Source of the DNA: Gammaproteobacteria bacterium
GTDB lineage: Bacteria; Pseudomonadota; Gammaproteobacteria; Magnimaribacterales; AG-339-G14
DNA: 64,000 bases
Direction: 5' to 3'
Assembly (NCBI GenBank): GCA_003331625.1
Contig: QOPF01000005.1
Location: 28,113 to 92,112, forward strand
This document shows, piece after piece, positions 6,712 through 15,560 of the stretch (the stretch's first letter is position 1; the number at the start of each line of letters is the position of its first letter). A program made the translations under genes and the position numbers. Under the pieces are notes generated by a model that worked only from the letters and a program-made list of their open reading frames with translations, ran no database searches and was not told where the DNA came from.

Positions 6712-9479
6712 ATTGATATCTTTTCTAATATTTGAGATTGAAAATCATCAGATAAATTCGATTCTATTTTTAAATACCAACAATTAGGATTTTTTAAGAA
6801 TTTGCATTTAATTGCATCTTTTTCAGTCATAACAATAGGTAAGTCTTCCATTTGATTGAAATCACTTTCAATAAATTCATGATGATCTGGGAATATTTTC
6901 TCTATGACATGAAAGTTTAGACTTCTTAATAATGAAAAAAAGCTGCTTGGATTTCCAATTCCTGCAATAGCATAAATTATTTTATCCTTACTCCAATCTT
7001 CAATTTTTAAGGATTGTCCAGTAAAAAGATTTACCCATGCGGCTGGCTTGTAAGTCATTAGAAAATTTTTATTATTTTCTTCAGCATCAGCTGAATAAAA
7101 ACTATTTGTATTCACAACAAAATTTACTTCTTCTAATCTCTTTATTGGCTCTCTAAGGGGACCAGCTGGTAATAATTTATTATTTCCAAACTTTCTAATT
7201 CCATCAATCATAGCAATTTCTATATCTCGTCCTAATTTAAAATGCTGAAGACCATCATCACTAATCAAAACATTACAATTATTTTCTTTTAATAAAAGTT
7301 TAGCTGAAGCAATTCTGTTGGGACCAACAGCTACTGGACAAAGTGTATTTTTCGAAATTATTAAAGGCTCATCTCCAACTTGATTTGCATTTGAATTGCT
7401 TTTGATCAAAAAAGAATTCATGTTAGCTGTACTTTTATAGCCTCTAGAGATAATTCCTGGTTTATAGCCTCTACTTTTAAGCATTTTTGCTAACCAAATT
7501 ACTAATGGTGTTTTCCCTGTTCCACCAACAGTTAAATTACCTATTACAATAGTTTTAACCTTTGGCTTCCAAGAATTTTGAATGTCTTTTCTTCTTTTGA
7601 TTTTAAAGATAAATCTATATAGCCATGAAAGAGGAATAAAGATTTTTATCCAATTTTTATTTTCGTACCAAGCTTCTTCTATAAAATTAGAAGTTCTATA
7701 CTCGGACATTGAAAATTCTGATTTCAAGATAGGAGTTTTTCTTAAGTATTCTGGTTCTTTTTCGTCTTTGAATTGATTTTTATAAAGTTCGAAATAGGTC
7801 TCACCTTGATTCATAAGATCCTCATGAGAACCGCTTTCAACAATTGCTCCATTCTTAAGAACAATAATATTCTCAGCTTTTTCTACAGTAGATAATCTAT
7901 GAGCTATAACAATTGTTGTTTTTCCTATCTTTAAGTTGTCGATAGCTTGTTGAATTAATTTTTCTGATTCCGAATCCAAAGCAGAAGTTGCCTCATCAAG
8001 AATTAATAACGGCGCATCTTTCAGAAGAGCTCTAGCTATTGCTAATCTCTGTCTTTGCCCTCCTGATAATAACGTTCCATCATCGCCCACTCTTGTATCA
8101 TATGCATTTGGTAAATTTGTTATGAAATCATGAGCATTAGCTTTTTTTGCAGCATCAATGATTTGTTCTTCCGTTGCCTCTGGATTAGCATAAAGGATAT
8201 TATTTTTAACAGTGTCATTAAATAAAACAGTATTTTGGCTTACTATAGAAACAAAACTCCTTAAATTTTCAATCTCTATGTCTTGAATATTTGTATTATC
8301 AAACAGAATATCTCCATCACTAAGTTCATAAAATCTTGGTATTAAATTTACCAAAGTACTTTTTCCAGATCCAGATTGCCCAACTATTGCTAAAGTATTT
8401 CCTTTCGAAACTTCAAAAGAAACATTGTTTATTATTTTTTCATTTTCAGAGTAAGAAAAATTTACATTTTTAAAAGTTATATTGCCTTTTGCATCTTTAA
8501 TTTCTTTATTACCATTATTTATTTCTGGATCTAAATCCATTTGGTAAAAAATTATTTCAGCAGCTGCCAATCCCTTTTGTACCATAGAATTTGTCATAGA
8601 CAATTGCCTTATTGGTCTTGGAAGCATTGCTGCTGCTCCAAAAAAAGCTATAAAAGTTCCAGGAGACATTTTTTCAAAAAAAGAAGAATCCAATGCAACC
8701 CAAGTAATTACTGAAAGAGCCATAGCTAAGAATATTTGTATTATCGGCGACTGAAGTGCATTAGTAGTTTCTAATTTAAGATTTTGTTCTCTATTATTTT
8801 TATTTACTGAATTAAATTTATTAATTTCTCTTTCTTGTTGTCCAAAAATTTTTACTTCTTTATTAGCATTTATTGATTCAGAGCTAACTTGAGTAACATC
8901 ACCCATTGAATTTTGTATTCTTGTACTTACTCTTTTCATTCTCTTACCAGCAATTGAGACAACAAATAAAATAAAGGGAGAGGCAAGAAAAAGAAGCGCT
9001 GTTAGTTGCCAATTTAAATACAAAAGATAACTTAGCAAGCCTAGAACTATTAGGCCTTCTCTTATTAAAATAGTTATAGCTGCAGTGCCTGCTTCATTTA
9101 TTTGCGAAACATTAAAAGTAATTCTAGATAAAAGATGTCCGCTGTTATTGGTGTCGTAAAAGTTTGATGGTAAATATATTAATGACTTAAAAAGATCTTT
9201 TCTTAAGTCATATACAAGCCTTGTAGAAACAAGGGCCATAAAAAAATTTCCTATGAAATAGCCTATTCCTCTCCCGAAAGCCAAAACTAATAAAAGTATT
9301 GGCAGGTAAAGATTTAAAGAAGAATCAGGTTGTGATATGTAATCTACTATTTGTCTGAACCAATCAGCTATTCCAACTTGAGATATTGCAAAAAGAAAAT
9401 ATCCAAAAGAACTTAGAATAAAAAATCCTAAATTTGGAAGGACATAAGAAATAATCCTAGAATAGGGACTCTTTTTCAT
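6708..9479 (-). CDS. msbA/lpxK: MsbA lipid A flippase fused to LpxK tetraacyldisaccharide 4'-kinase
   Basis: A single uninterrupted 923-residue frame. Residues 1-572 are a complete MsbA-type ABC half-transporter: six membrane segments, Walker A GQSGSGKST (367-375), LSGGQ (471-475), Walker B LLILDEAT (491-498), H-loop AHRLS (527-530). Residues about 591-923 are a full-length LpxK (E. coli 328 residues): FIPLSWLYRF, IVIGNLTVGGTGKTP with the P-loop GGTGKT at 652-657, SRGYKS, and a DDGLQH motif. The 18-residue linker (573-590) is charged. LpxK phosphorylates the lipid A precursor on the inner leaflet; MsbA then flips the finished lipid, so the fusion joins nearby steps. Met591 could be an internal start for separate LpxK but has no Shine-Dalgarno. 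Walker and signature motifs are intact in both halves, so decay is unlikely. Confidence 0.9.
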   Translation of the reverse strand: MKKSPYSRIISYVLPNLGFFILSSFGYFLFAISQVGIADWFRQIVDYISQPDSSLNLYLPILLLVLAFGRGIGYFIGNFFMALVSTRLVYDLRKDLFKSLIYLPSNFYDTNNSGHLLSRITFNVSQINEAGTAAITILIREGLIVLGLLSYLLYLNWQLTALLFLASPFILFVVSIAGKRMKRVSTRIQNSMGDVTQVSSESINANKEVKIFGQQEREINKFNSVNKNNREQNLKLETTNALQSPIIQIFLAMALSVITWVALDSSFFEKMSPGTFIAFFGAAAMLPRPIRQLSMTNSMVQKGLAAAEIIFYQMDLDPEINNGNKEIKDAKGNITFKNVNFSYSENEKIINNVSFEVSKGNTLAIVGQSGSGKSTLVNLIPRFYELSDGDILFDNTNIQDIEIENLRSFVSIVSQNTVLFNDTVKNNILYANPEATEEQIIDAAKKANAHDFITNLPNAYDTRVGDDGTLLSGGQRQRLAIARALLKDAPLLILDEATSALDSESEKLIQQAIDNLKIGKTTIVIAHRLSTVEKAENIIVLKNGAIVESGSHEDLMNQGETYFELYKNQFKDEKEPEYLRKTPILKSEFSMSEYRTSNFIEEAWYENKNWIKIFIPLSWLYRFIFKIKRRKDIQNSWKPKVKTIVIGNLTVGGTGKTPLVIWLAKMLKSRGYKPGIISRGYKSTANMNSFLIKSNSNANQVGDEPLIISKNTLCPVAVGPNRIASAKLLLKENNCNVLISDDGLQHFKLGRDIEIAMIDGIRKFGNNKLLPAGPLREPIKRLEEVNFVVNTNSFYSADAEENNKNFLMTYKPAAWVNLFTGQSLKIEDWSKDKIIYAIAGIGNPSSFFSLLRSLNFHVIEKIFPDHHEFIESDFNQMEDLPIVMTEKDAIKCKFLKNPNCWYLKIESNLSDDFQSQILEKISI

Positions 9480-9491
9480 GGAATCTATATT

Positions 9492-10160
9492 CTAAACGAA
9501 ATTACCTGAATCCATAGTAAGAATTTTATCTCCAAAACTCCTAAACTCAGAATCATGAGTTGCAACAACAACCGATGCATTAGATTCTTCTACTGAAGAA
9601 TCTAAGAAATTAATAACCTCTTTTGCTGTGTCATTATCTAAATTTCCGGTAGGCTCATCTAAAAAGACAACATCAGGTTTGTTTATAAGGGCTCTGGCCA
9701 TCGCAACTCTTTGCTTTTCTCCGCCCGATAGTTGGCCTGGAAAATGGTTTAATCGCGAAACTAACCCAAATTTGTCTAAGATTTCTTTAGCTTTTAAAAT
9801 TGAATCCTTTTTATTAGTTCCAAATATCATAGCTCCTAAAGAGACATTTTCAGCTGCTGTAAATTCATTTAATAAAAAATGAAATTGATAAACAAATCCC
9901 ATATTCTCTCTTCTTATCTTTGTTAATTTCTTATGATCATTTTTATACGGAATGTTTTTATAAAAAATTTCTCCATCTGAAAATTTTTCAATACCACAAA
10001 GTAAATTTAGTAGAGTAGATTTTCCTGACCCCGATCTTCCGTAGATTACTATTTTCTCTTTTTCTTTCAATTCAAAATTAATATTTTGTACCGCATTAAT
10101 TTTGGAAGATCCCTGATGATAAATTCTTGAAAGATTATTTGTTTTTATTAAGCTATTCAT
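9492..10160 (-). CDS. lolD: Lipoprotein-releasing system ATPase LolD
   Basis: 222 residues, typical for LolD. Walker A is GRSGSGKST (41-49), the Q-loop region contains FVYQFHFLLNEFTAAENV (the LolD-type motif between Walker A and signature), then LSGGEKQRVAMARAL and VVFLDEPTGNLD. It powers extraction of lipoproteins from the inner membrane to LolA. Its start overlaps lolC by 8 bases. A generic MacB/FtsE ATPase is excluded mainly by the lolC partner and the lolA gene elsewhere in the window. Confidence 0.93.
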   Translation of the reverse strand: MNSLIKTNNLSRIYHQGSSKINAVQNINFELKEKEKIVIYGRSGSGKSTLLNLLCGIEKFSDGEIFYKNIPYKNDHKKLTKIRRENMGFVYQFHFLLNEFTAAENVSLGAMIFGTNKKDSILKAKEILDKFGLVSRLNHFPGQLSGGEKQRVAMARALINKPDVVFLDEPTGNLDNDTAKEVINFLDSSVEESNASVVVATHDSEFRSFGDKILTMDSGNFV

Positions 10161-11400
10161 TTCTTAATATTTCTACAGGATGAAGTTTACTTGCTACTTT
10201 TGCAGGATAAATTACAGAAAGAATGGTGATCAAAAGGCTAAAGAAAATTATATAAAGAATCCAGGACAGTCGAATATCATATGGAAAATAAGATATGAAA
10301 TATGTACCAAAATATTCCATTAAAGAGGAAAGTTGTGATTCGAAAAAAGATGAGCCTATTAAAAAAGTTAATATCAATCCTAAAGCTAAGCCTAAGGATG
10401 TTCCTATAAAAGCAATAATTGATCCCAAATAAAAAAATATTTTATAAATCTCTAGATTTGTCATACCCATGGTCTGCAATATTGCGATTTGCCCTCTTTT
10501 CTCATTTATGAGCATCATCAACATCGAAACAATATTAAATGCTGCAACAATAATTATTAAGAAAAGCAAAAGTAAAACCAAACTCTTTTCCATCATTATC
10601 GCCTCAAACAGTGGACCATATGTATATGACCAGTCTTCTGCGTTTAATAAATTAATTAAATCTTTTTCAGCAAATATTAATGATTGCCATACTAAATAGG
10701 GAGCATCAAACAAATTCTCGTATTTGATGCGAAATCCATGAATCTTATCTTTTAATCCAGTTAAAGATGCTGCATTCTCCAGAGAAATATAAGCCAAAAC
10801 TTCATCCAGCTCTTTAGATCCGACATTAAAAATCCCTCCGATCTGAAAAGTTTTAGATTTTGGAAAATACCCAGCAAAAGACGCATTACTATCAGGTAGT
10901 AATAAAGAAACTTTGTCCCCTAAACCAACATTTAATTTTCTAGCTAAAATGTAACCTAAAATAATTTTATCGCCTTGCTCTATTTCACTTAGATCACCTA
11001 ACTCAATGAATTCATTTATAACGGAAACAGATTTATCTTTTTTTGAATCTACGCCATTTATTCTTGCCCCTACTACAGATGACTTGCTTTTTATAAGCGC
11101 TTCCGTTTCTATATATGGAGAGATACCTTCAATATTTTTGTCTTCTCTAAGGTTAAGTTCAACTTGTTTCCAATCCTGAATTGGACTTACACCATATATA
11201 GAGGCATGAGGAATTACGTTTAAAATTCTTTCTTTAAGTTCTTTTTCAAACCCATTCATAACAGAAGAAACAATTATTAAAACTGCCACTCCTAAAGAAG
11301 TAGAGACAAAAGCTAAAGAAGAGATGAAGGAAAGAAAACCTGATTTTCTTCCTTTTAAATATCTCAGAGCTATATATAGAGGCGTATAGTTTTGAGACAT
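10153..11400 (-). CDS. lolC: Lipoprotein-releasing system permease LolC/LolE (possibly LolF)
   Basis: 415 residues with the LolC/E architecture: N-terminal YIALRYLKGRKSGFLSFISS, a first membrane segment (about 25-48), a long periplasmic domain (about 50-270), and three C-terminal membrane segments. VSSVMNGFEKELKERIL and the MLMMLINEKRGQIAILQTMGM loop are family hallmarks, and it ends HPVEILRNE. It works with LolD to hand lipoproteins to LolA. Only one permease gene is in this cluster; in species with a single one (LolF) it forms a homodimer, while enterics have separate LolC and LolE. Which applies here depends on the rest of the genome. Confidence 0.92.
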   Translation of the reverse strand: MSQNYTPLYIALRYLKGRKSGFLSFISSLAFVSTSLGVAVLIIVSSVMNGFEKELKERILNVIPHASIYGVSPIQDWKQVELNLREDKNIEGISPYIETEALIKSKSSVVGARINGVDSKKDKSVSVINEFIELGDLSEIEQGDKIILGYILARKLNVGLGDKVSLLLPDSNASFAGYFPKSKTFQIGGIFNVGSKELDEVLAYISLENAASLTGLKDKIHGFRIKYENLFDAPYLVWQSLIFAEKDLINLLNAEDWSYTYGPLFEAIMMEKSLVLLLLFLIIIVAAFNIVSMLMMLINEKRGQIAILQTMGMTNLEIYKIFFYLGSIIAFIGTSLGLALGLILTFLIGSSFFESQLSSLMEYFGTYFISYFPYDIRLSWILYIIFFSLLITILSVIYPAKVASKLHPVEILRNE

Positions 11401-11416
11401 TTATTAAGCTACAAAG

Positions 11417-12871
11417 CTATTTTTTCATTATTTGATTTTTAGTATTTTCAAACATCTTACCTTCGTAAGGAGGCATCATTCCTTTAATCAGATCTGATTT
11501 GAATTGTCTTAGTACAGATTTTTGATGACTAAATTGTTTGAAGCCTTCTACGCCATGATACGAACCTATTCCACTATCTCCAACTCCGCCAAATGGCATA
11601 TCTTCCTGACCGTATTGCCAAACTACATCGTTAATAGCAGCTCCACCGGAAGTAGTTCTATTTAGTATTTTTTCCTCTGAATCTTTGTTCTTACCAAAGT
11701 AATATAAAGCCAAAGGTCTAGGATTTGAATTAACATAATCTATGGTTTCTTCAATATTGTCATACTCTTTTATTGGTAGAACGGGACCAAATATTTCTTC
11801 CTGCATAATTTTCATATCATCAGTAGGATTTATTACAAAAGTAGGAGGAATTTTATGCCCTTCCTGTTGTTCAAAATCTTCATCAGCAGGATTAATAGTT
11901 CTAATTTCAGCGCCTTTTTCTTTAGCATCGTCTATTAGATGATTAATTCTTTCGAAATGTTTTTCATTTACAATTGAAGTGTAATTTTCGTTATATTTGA
12001 TATCTGGAAACATATAACTTATAGCTTTTTCACTTTCTTCAATAAATTCATTTACCTTGCCTTTAGGCATCATCATGTAGTCGGGAGCGATACATATTTG
12101 ACCTGCGTTCATTGTTTTGCCTCTCATTATTCTGGTGGCAGAAGTACTTAGATCGCAATTATCATCCATAATGACTGGAGATTTTCCTCCTAATTCTAGA
12201 GTTATTGGAACCAGACTTTTTGAAGCAGATTCCATTACCTTTTGTCCATTTTGAGTAGATCCAGTAAATAGAAGATGATCAAATTTTAGATTACCAAAAG
12301 CTATAGCAATTTCTGGACCGCCCAAAAAAACTTCAATTTCAGATTTATCAAAGAATTCATTGAACATTTTTTTTGTTAAGGCTGAAGTTTTAGGAGTTAT
12401 TTCTGATGGTTTTAACATAATTCTATTACCAGCAGCAAACGCCTGAGCTACAGGAGAAATAATAAGATTTATTGGAAAATTCCAAGGTTTTATCATTCCT
12501 ATAGTTCCAAGAGGTTGATACTGAATTTCTGCACTTGCTCCTAATAGCTTCATCATCAAGCGTGCAACGAAGGGTTGACCTGCATTGGCTATTCTTTTTT
12601 CTGGCTTCATCCATTTTTTTAAGTTTTTTATTGAATAATCAACACTTCCTAAGCTTGATAGGATTTCAGAAAGAAAAGTATTATTTTTATCTCTAGTCCC
12701 ATAGTCATCGTTGATAGTTTCTAAGATTTCATCAGAATATTTAAGAAGCATTTCTTTAAGCCTCTTTAACCTATCCATTCTTAAATCATAACTTGGCGCA
12801 TCTTCTGAATTGTGTAATTTCTTTTGAAGATCAAGAACACTCTCCATCTCTTTTATCGTTTCAGTTGACAT
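11417..12871 (-). CDS. Aldehyde dehydrogenase, coniferyl-aldehyde dehydrogenase-like
   Basis: 484 residues. NAD(P)-dependent oxidation of an aldehyde to its acid. KPWNFP (128-133), FTGSTQNG (202-209), LELGGKSPV with catalytic Glu226, and NAGQIC with nucleophile Cys260 are all present. The N-terminus (LRMDRLKRLKEMLLKYSDEI, then DDYGTRDKNNTFLSEI) resembles class 3 / coniferyl-aldehyde dehydrogenases (CalB-like) acting on aromatic or fatty aldehydes; the exact substrate is inferred. It sits between an SDR and lolC with 16-20 base gaps, so it is probably co-transcribed although unrelated to lipoprotein export. Confidence 0.9.
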   Translation of the reverse strand: MSTETIKEMESVLDLQKKLHNSEDAPSYDLRMDRLKRLKEMLLKYSDEILETINDDYGTRDKNNTFLSEILSSLGSVDYSIKNLKKWMKPEKRIANAGQPFVARLMMKLLGASAEIQYQPLGTIGMIKPWNFPINLIISPVAQAFAAGNRIMLKPSEITPKTSALTKKMFNEFFDKSEIEVFLGGPEIAIAFGNLKFDHLLFTGSTQNGQKVMESASKSLVPITLELGGKSPVIMDDNCDLSTSATRIMRGKTMNAGQICIAPDYMMMPKGKVNEFIEESEKAISYMFPDIKYNENYTSIVNEKHFERINHLIDDAKEKGAEIRTINPADEDFEQQEGHKIPPTFVINPTDDMKIMQEEIFGPVLPIKEYDNIEETIDYVNSNPRPLALYYFGKNKDSEEKILNRTTSGGAAINDVVWQYGQEDMPFGGVGDSGIGSYHGVEGFKQFSHQKSVLRQFKSDLIKGMMPPYEGKMFENTKNQIMKK

Positions 12872-12891
12872 AATTTCTCCCTTTTTAATAA

Positions 12892-13785
12892 TTAAACCGA
12901 TCTTTGTTTTTTATCTTTTTCGTTAGATTTTTTTATACTGTCTCTAATATTATCCCAATCTTCATCGGATAAGCTATTTAGATTTGCAAAAGTTCCCGAA
13001 GATGATAAATATTGTGCTCCATCTATTGCGATAGTTTGGCCGGTAAGATATTCGCAACCATCTGCCATTAGAAAAGTAGCCAAATTTCCTAATTCATTCA
13101 TTTCTCCTGCTCTTTGCAAGGGAATATTCATGTATTGACTCGTTACGTTTTCATCTTTTTTGCTATCACCAGTTTGTGGCATGAGCCTTGACCAAGCTCC
13201 TTCGGTAGGAAAAGGACCAGGGGCAATCGCATTTAATCTTATACCGTGTTGACCCCACTCTACTGCTAATGATTTTGTCATAGCATTTATGCCAGACTTA
13301 GACATTGCTGAAGGTATAACATAAGGAGACCCTGTCCAAACCCAAGTAGCTAAGATAGAGATAATACTTCCCTTCTGATTATTTTCGATCCATTTTTTTC
13401 CAACAGCATTTGTAATATAAAAAGTTCCGTGAAAAACAATACTCGCGATAGCGTTAAACCCATTTGGCGATAAGTCTTTAGTCCTGCTAATGAAATTACC
13501 GGCAGCATTATTAACTAAGCCTGTGATCGGTTTCTCATTAAATAATTCCTCAACAGATGATTCAATTGCTAGAGAATCTCTTATATCTAGAGGAAAATAA
13601 CTTATAGTGCCCCCCGTTTCATCGGTTAATTCTTTCGCAGTATCCTCAAGGACAGATTCTCTTCTTCCACAAATAACCACTTCTGATCCATGTTTTAAAA
13701 AATGTCTAGACATTTCTTTACCTAATCCCGATCCACCACCAGTAACCAAAATTCTTTGACCTTTTAACGCGTTTTTACTAAACAT
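12892..13785 (-). CDS. SDR oxidoreductase, 2,4-dienoyl-CoA reductase-like
   Basis: 297 residues from the ATG at 13785, which has GAGG upstream; a TTG-initiated extension to 13800 is less likely. The NADP-binding TGGGSGLGKE follows at about 16-25, NNAAGNF is the NNAG motif, and the active site reads PSAMSKSGINAMTKSLAVEWG (broken: S...K with no YxxxK). Replacement of YxxxK by SxxxK is typical of 2,4-dienoyl-CoA reductases, which remove double bases of polyunsaturated acyl-CoAs, so that role is inferred. It overlaps the MFS gene upstream by 8 bases and precedes the aldehyde dehydrogenase by 20. Confidence 0.85.
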   Translation of the reverse strand: MFSKNALKGQRILVTGGGSGLGKEMSRHFLKHGSEVVICGRRESVLEDTAKELTDETGGTISYFPLDIRDSLAIESSVEELFNEKPITGLVNNAAGNFISRTKDLSPNGFNAIASIVFHGTFYITNAVGKKWIENNQKGSIISILATWVWTGSPYVIPSAMSKSGINAMTKSLAVEWGQHGIRLNAIAPGPFPTEGAWSRLMPQTGDSKKDENVTSQYMNIPLQRAGEMNELGNLATFLMADGCEYLTGQTIAIDGAQYLSSSGTFANLNSLSDEDWDNIRDSIKKSNEKDKKQRSV

Positions 13786-15013
13786 TTTTTCTTTCCTCAA
13801 GATTTATAAAATTAAAAAATAGCTTTTGATTATAGAACATATAAACAATAAGAAATAACCCTAAAATAGAAATTAATAAGTATGGAAAACTAGGATCCAT
13901 CATGTACAAAGGCATTATTGAAAAAGGAGTAATAAGATGTCCTAAGGGAAAAACGGTACCCATTAATCCTGAAGCAGCTCCTTGTTCGTCCTTGTTTACT
14001 GACAGAGAAAGTATGGAAACATTGCCTGGCCTTGCTAATCCTCCTCCAAAACCATAAATCATTAAAAGTAGATAAAACCAAATTATTTCCGAAGTATTAG
14101 AAAGCAGATAGAAAACTCCAGCCATTAAAGTAATGCCTGTAATAACTAAAATTTTAGGATTAAAAGTATATCTATCCACTAGAAATAATTGTGTAAGCAA
14201 ACCTGAAAGCGCGACAATCGCAAAACCTAAAGAAACAAAAAAATATAAATTATCTTTATTCTCTAAAATTACATCATTTACAAATAATGAGGAAGTTAGA
14301 ACTATACATGCATTAGAAATACCTAAAAAAGTTGCTATAACTAGAGATGGAAATACTCTGCTATCAGAAAATTTTAAAGATGAAGTATCTTTTTTAGAGG
14401 TAAAAATTGAATCATCTTTTTTTAAAAGTTTATAATTCAAATAACCAATAAACAGACCAAGAAATCCTAAAAATAAAAATGGCATTAACAGATTATTATT
14501 AGAAATAATCATTATAAAACCTACCGCAACTGGCCCTAAGACAACACCAAATTGCCATCCCGCATCTAATCTTGCAAATCCTGAAGTTCTATTTGTTAAG
14601 TCTGTTATATCGGCTATTCTTCCACCAGCAGAAGGTCTTACAGCACTACCTAATAATCCATTGATTAGTCTTGCTCCAATTAACAAAATAAACAGAAGGT
14701 AAAAAGACATTGCGTATACTTGAGCATATTTAATGATTGCAGCAAATAAAACAAGAGAAAGAGCAAACCCTATAATCCCCAATAAAAAAACTTTGCTCCT
14801 ACCTATTTGATCACTTAATCTCCCCCAAAAAGGACTAAAAAATACCCAAGCTAGGGCTGAAATTGAGAAAATAATTCCCACTTGAAATTCATTAAAGCCT
14901 AACAGTCTTATTTCTTGAGGAACTAAGATAAAGATTGTTGATTGCCCCGCTCCAATACAGGCCAAAGCAGCAGATAAAACCCAAATAGAATTTGGTGTTT
15001 TATTTTTAGTCAT
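13778..15013 (-). CDS. Major facilitator superfamily transporter, TetA-like
   Basis: 411 residues from the ATG at 15013 (a TTG two codons earlier is also possible). About twelve hydrophobic segments; the loop 2-3 motif GRLSDQIGRSKV is the MFS signature, and RLINGLLGSAVRPSAGGRIAD plus GFGGGLARPGNVSIL resemble the drug:H+ antiporter 1 (TetA/multidrug) branch. It is likely an exporter; the substrate is unknown. It overlaps the upstream unknown gene by 8 bases and the SDR downstream by 8. Confidence 0.85.
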   Translation of the reverse strand: MTKNKTPNSIWVLSAALACIGAGQSTIFILVPQEIRLLGFNEFQVGIIFSISALAWVFFSPFWGRLSDQIGRSKVFLLGIIGFALSLVLFAAIIKYAQVYAMSFYLLFILLIGARLINGLLGSAVRPSAGGRIADITDLTNRTSGFARLDAGWQFGVVLGPVAVGFIMIISNNNLLMPFLFLGFLGLFIGYLNYKLLKKDDSIFTSKKDTSSLKFSDSRVFPSLVIATFLGISNACIVLTSSLFVNDVILENKDNLYFFVSLGFAIVALSGLLTQLFLVDRYTFNPKILVITGITLMAGVFYLLSNTSEIIWFYLLLMIYGFGGGLARPGNVSILSLSVNKDEQGAASGLMGTVFPLGHLITPFSIMPLYMMDPSFPYLLISILGLFLIVYMFYNQKLFFNFINLEERKNV

Positions 15014-15560
15014 AAGCAAGAAGCAAACTAAAAATATTGTTAGAAGAATTATTAATCAAGAGAAACTCATAATATTCAGTCAATGCATGTGACCATTCAT
15101 GTTCAAATTTTAAAGCTTCAGCAGATATTTCTTTCTCAAGAAAATAAAAATCAGTATCCTTTTTGGCTATTAAACTTACTTTTTCTAAAAGACTTTTCGT
15201 TCTCTTGCCGTCAATTTTTGGAGTATGAATTCTTTCGGTTGAAATAATAGTTGATAATTTTTTAAAAAAACTTTTCTCGCTTAATTTGACGTAATCACTT
15301 TCTTTAATAAGTTTACTTTTAAAAGGGCCATGAAATCCCTTAACTTTATTAAACATAAAATCTGTAATTTGAAAATCAAGCGTTCCTTTGTCAATAATTC
15401 TATTTATTAAAAAAGAATTTTCTCTTTGTTCAATATTGTCTTCGAATGTAAGGTAAACAAAGATTGCTTGACCATGATCATGAAGTCTCATGGCGTCAAT
15501 TCCTGAAAGTTTGATATTCAAATTATCAGGAAAGGAGATAATTTTTTTATTTTTTGTCAT
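15006..15560 (-). CDS. Hypothetical protein between trpS and an MFS transporter
   Basis: 184 residues, soluble, no signal peptide. I do not recognise the family. It opens KIISFPDNLNIKLSGIDAMRLHDHGQAIFVYLTFEDNI, a mainly beta pattern, then FNKVKGFHGPFKS and a lysine-rich helical part ending FEHEWSHALTEYYEFLL. Its start overlaps trpS as ATGA and its end overlaps the MFS start by 8 bases, so it is translationally coupled on both sides and surely expressed. A role linked to tRNA charging is not supported by anything in the sequence. Confidence 0.75.
   Translation of the reverse strand: MTKNKKIISFPDNLNIKLSGIDAMRLHDHGQAIFVYLTFEDNIEQRENSFLINRIIDKGTLDFQITDFMFNKVKGFHGPFKSKLIKESDYVKLSEKSFFKKLSTIISTERIHTPKIDGKRTKSLLEKVSLIAKKDTDFYFLEKEISAEALKFEHEWSHALTEYYEFLLINNSSNNIFSLLLAYD

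Noticed and set aside
7690..7770. Frameshift or assembly joint between MsbA and LpxK
   Set aside because: The frame is continuous and linker plus both domains have normal length; kept as a check, not as an error call.
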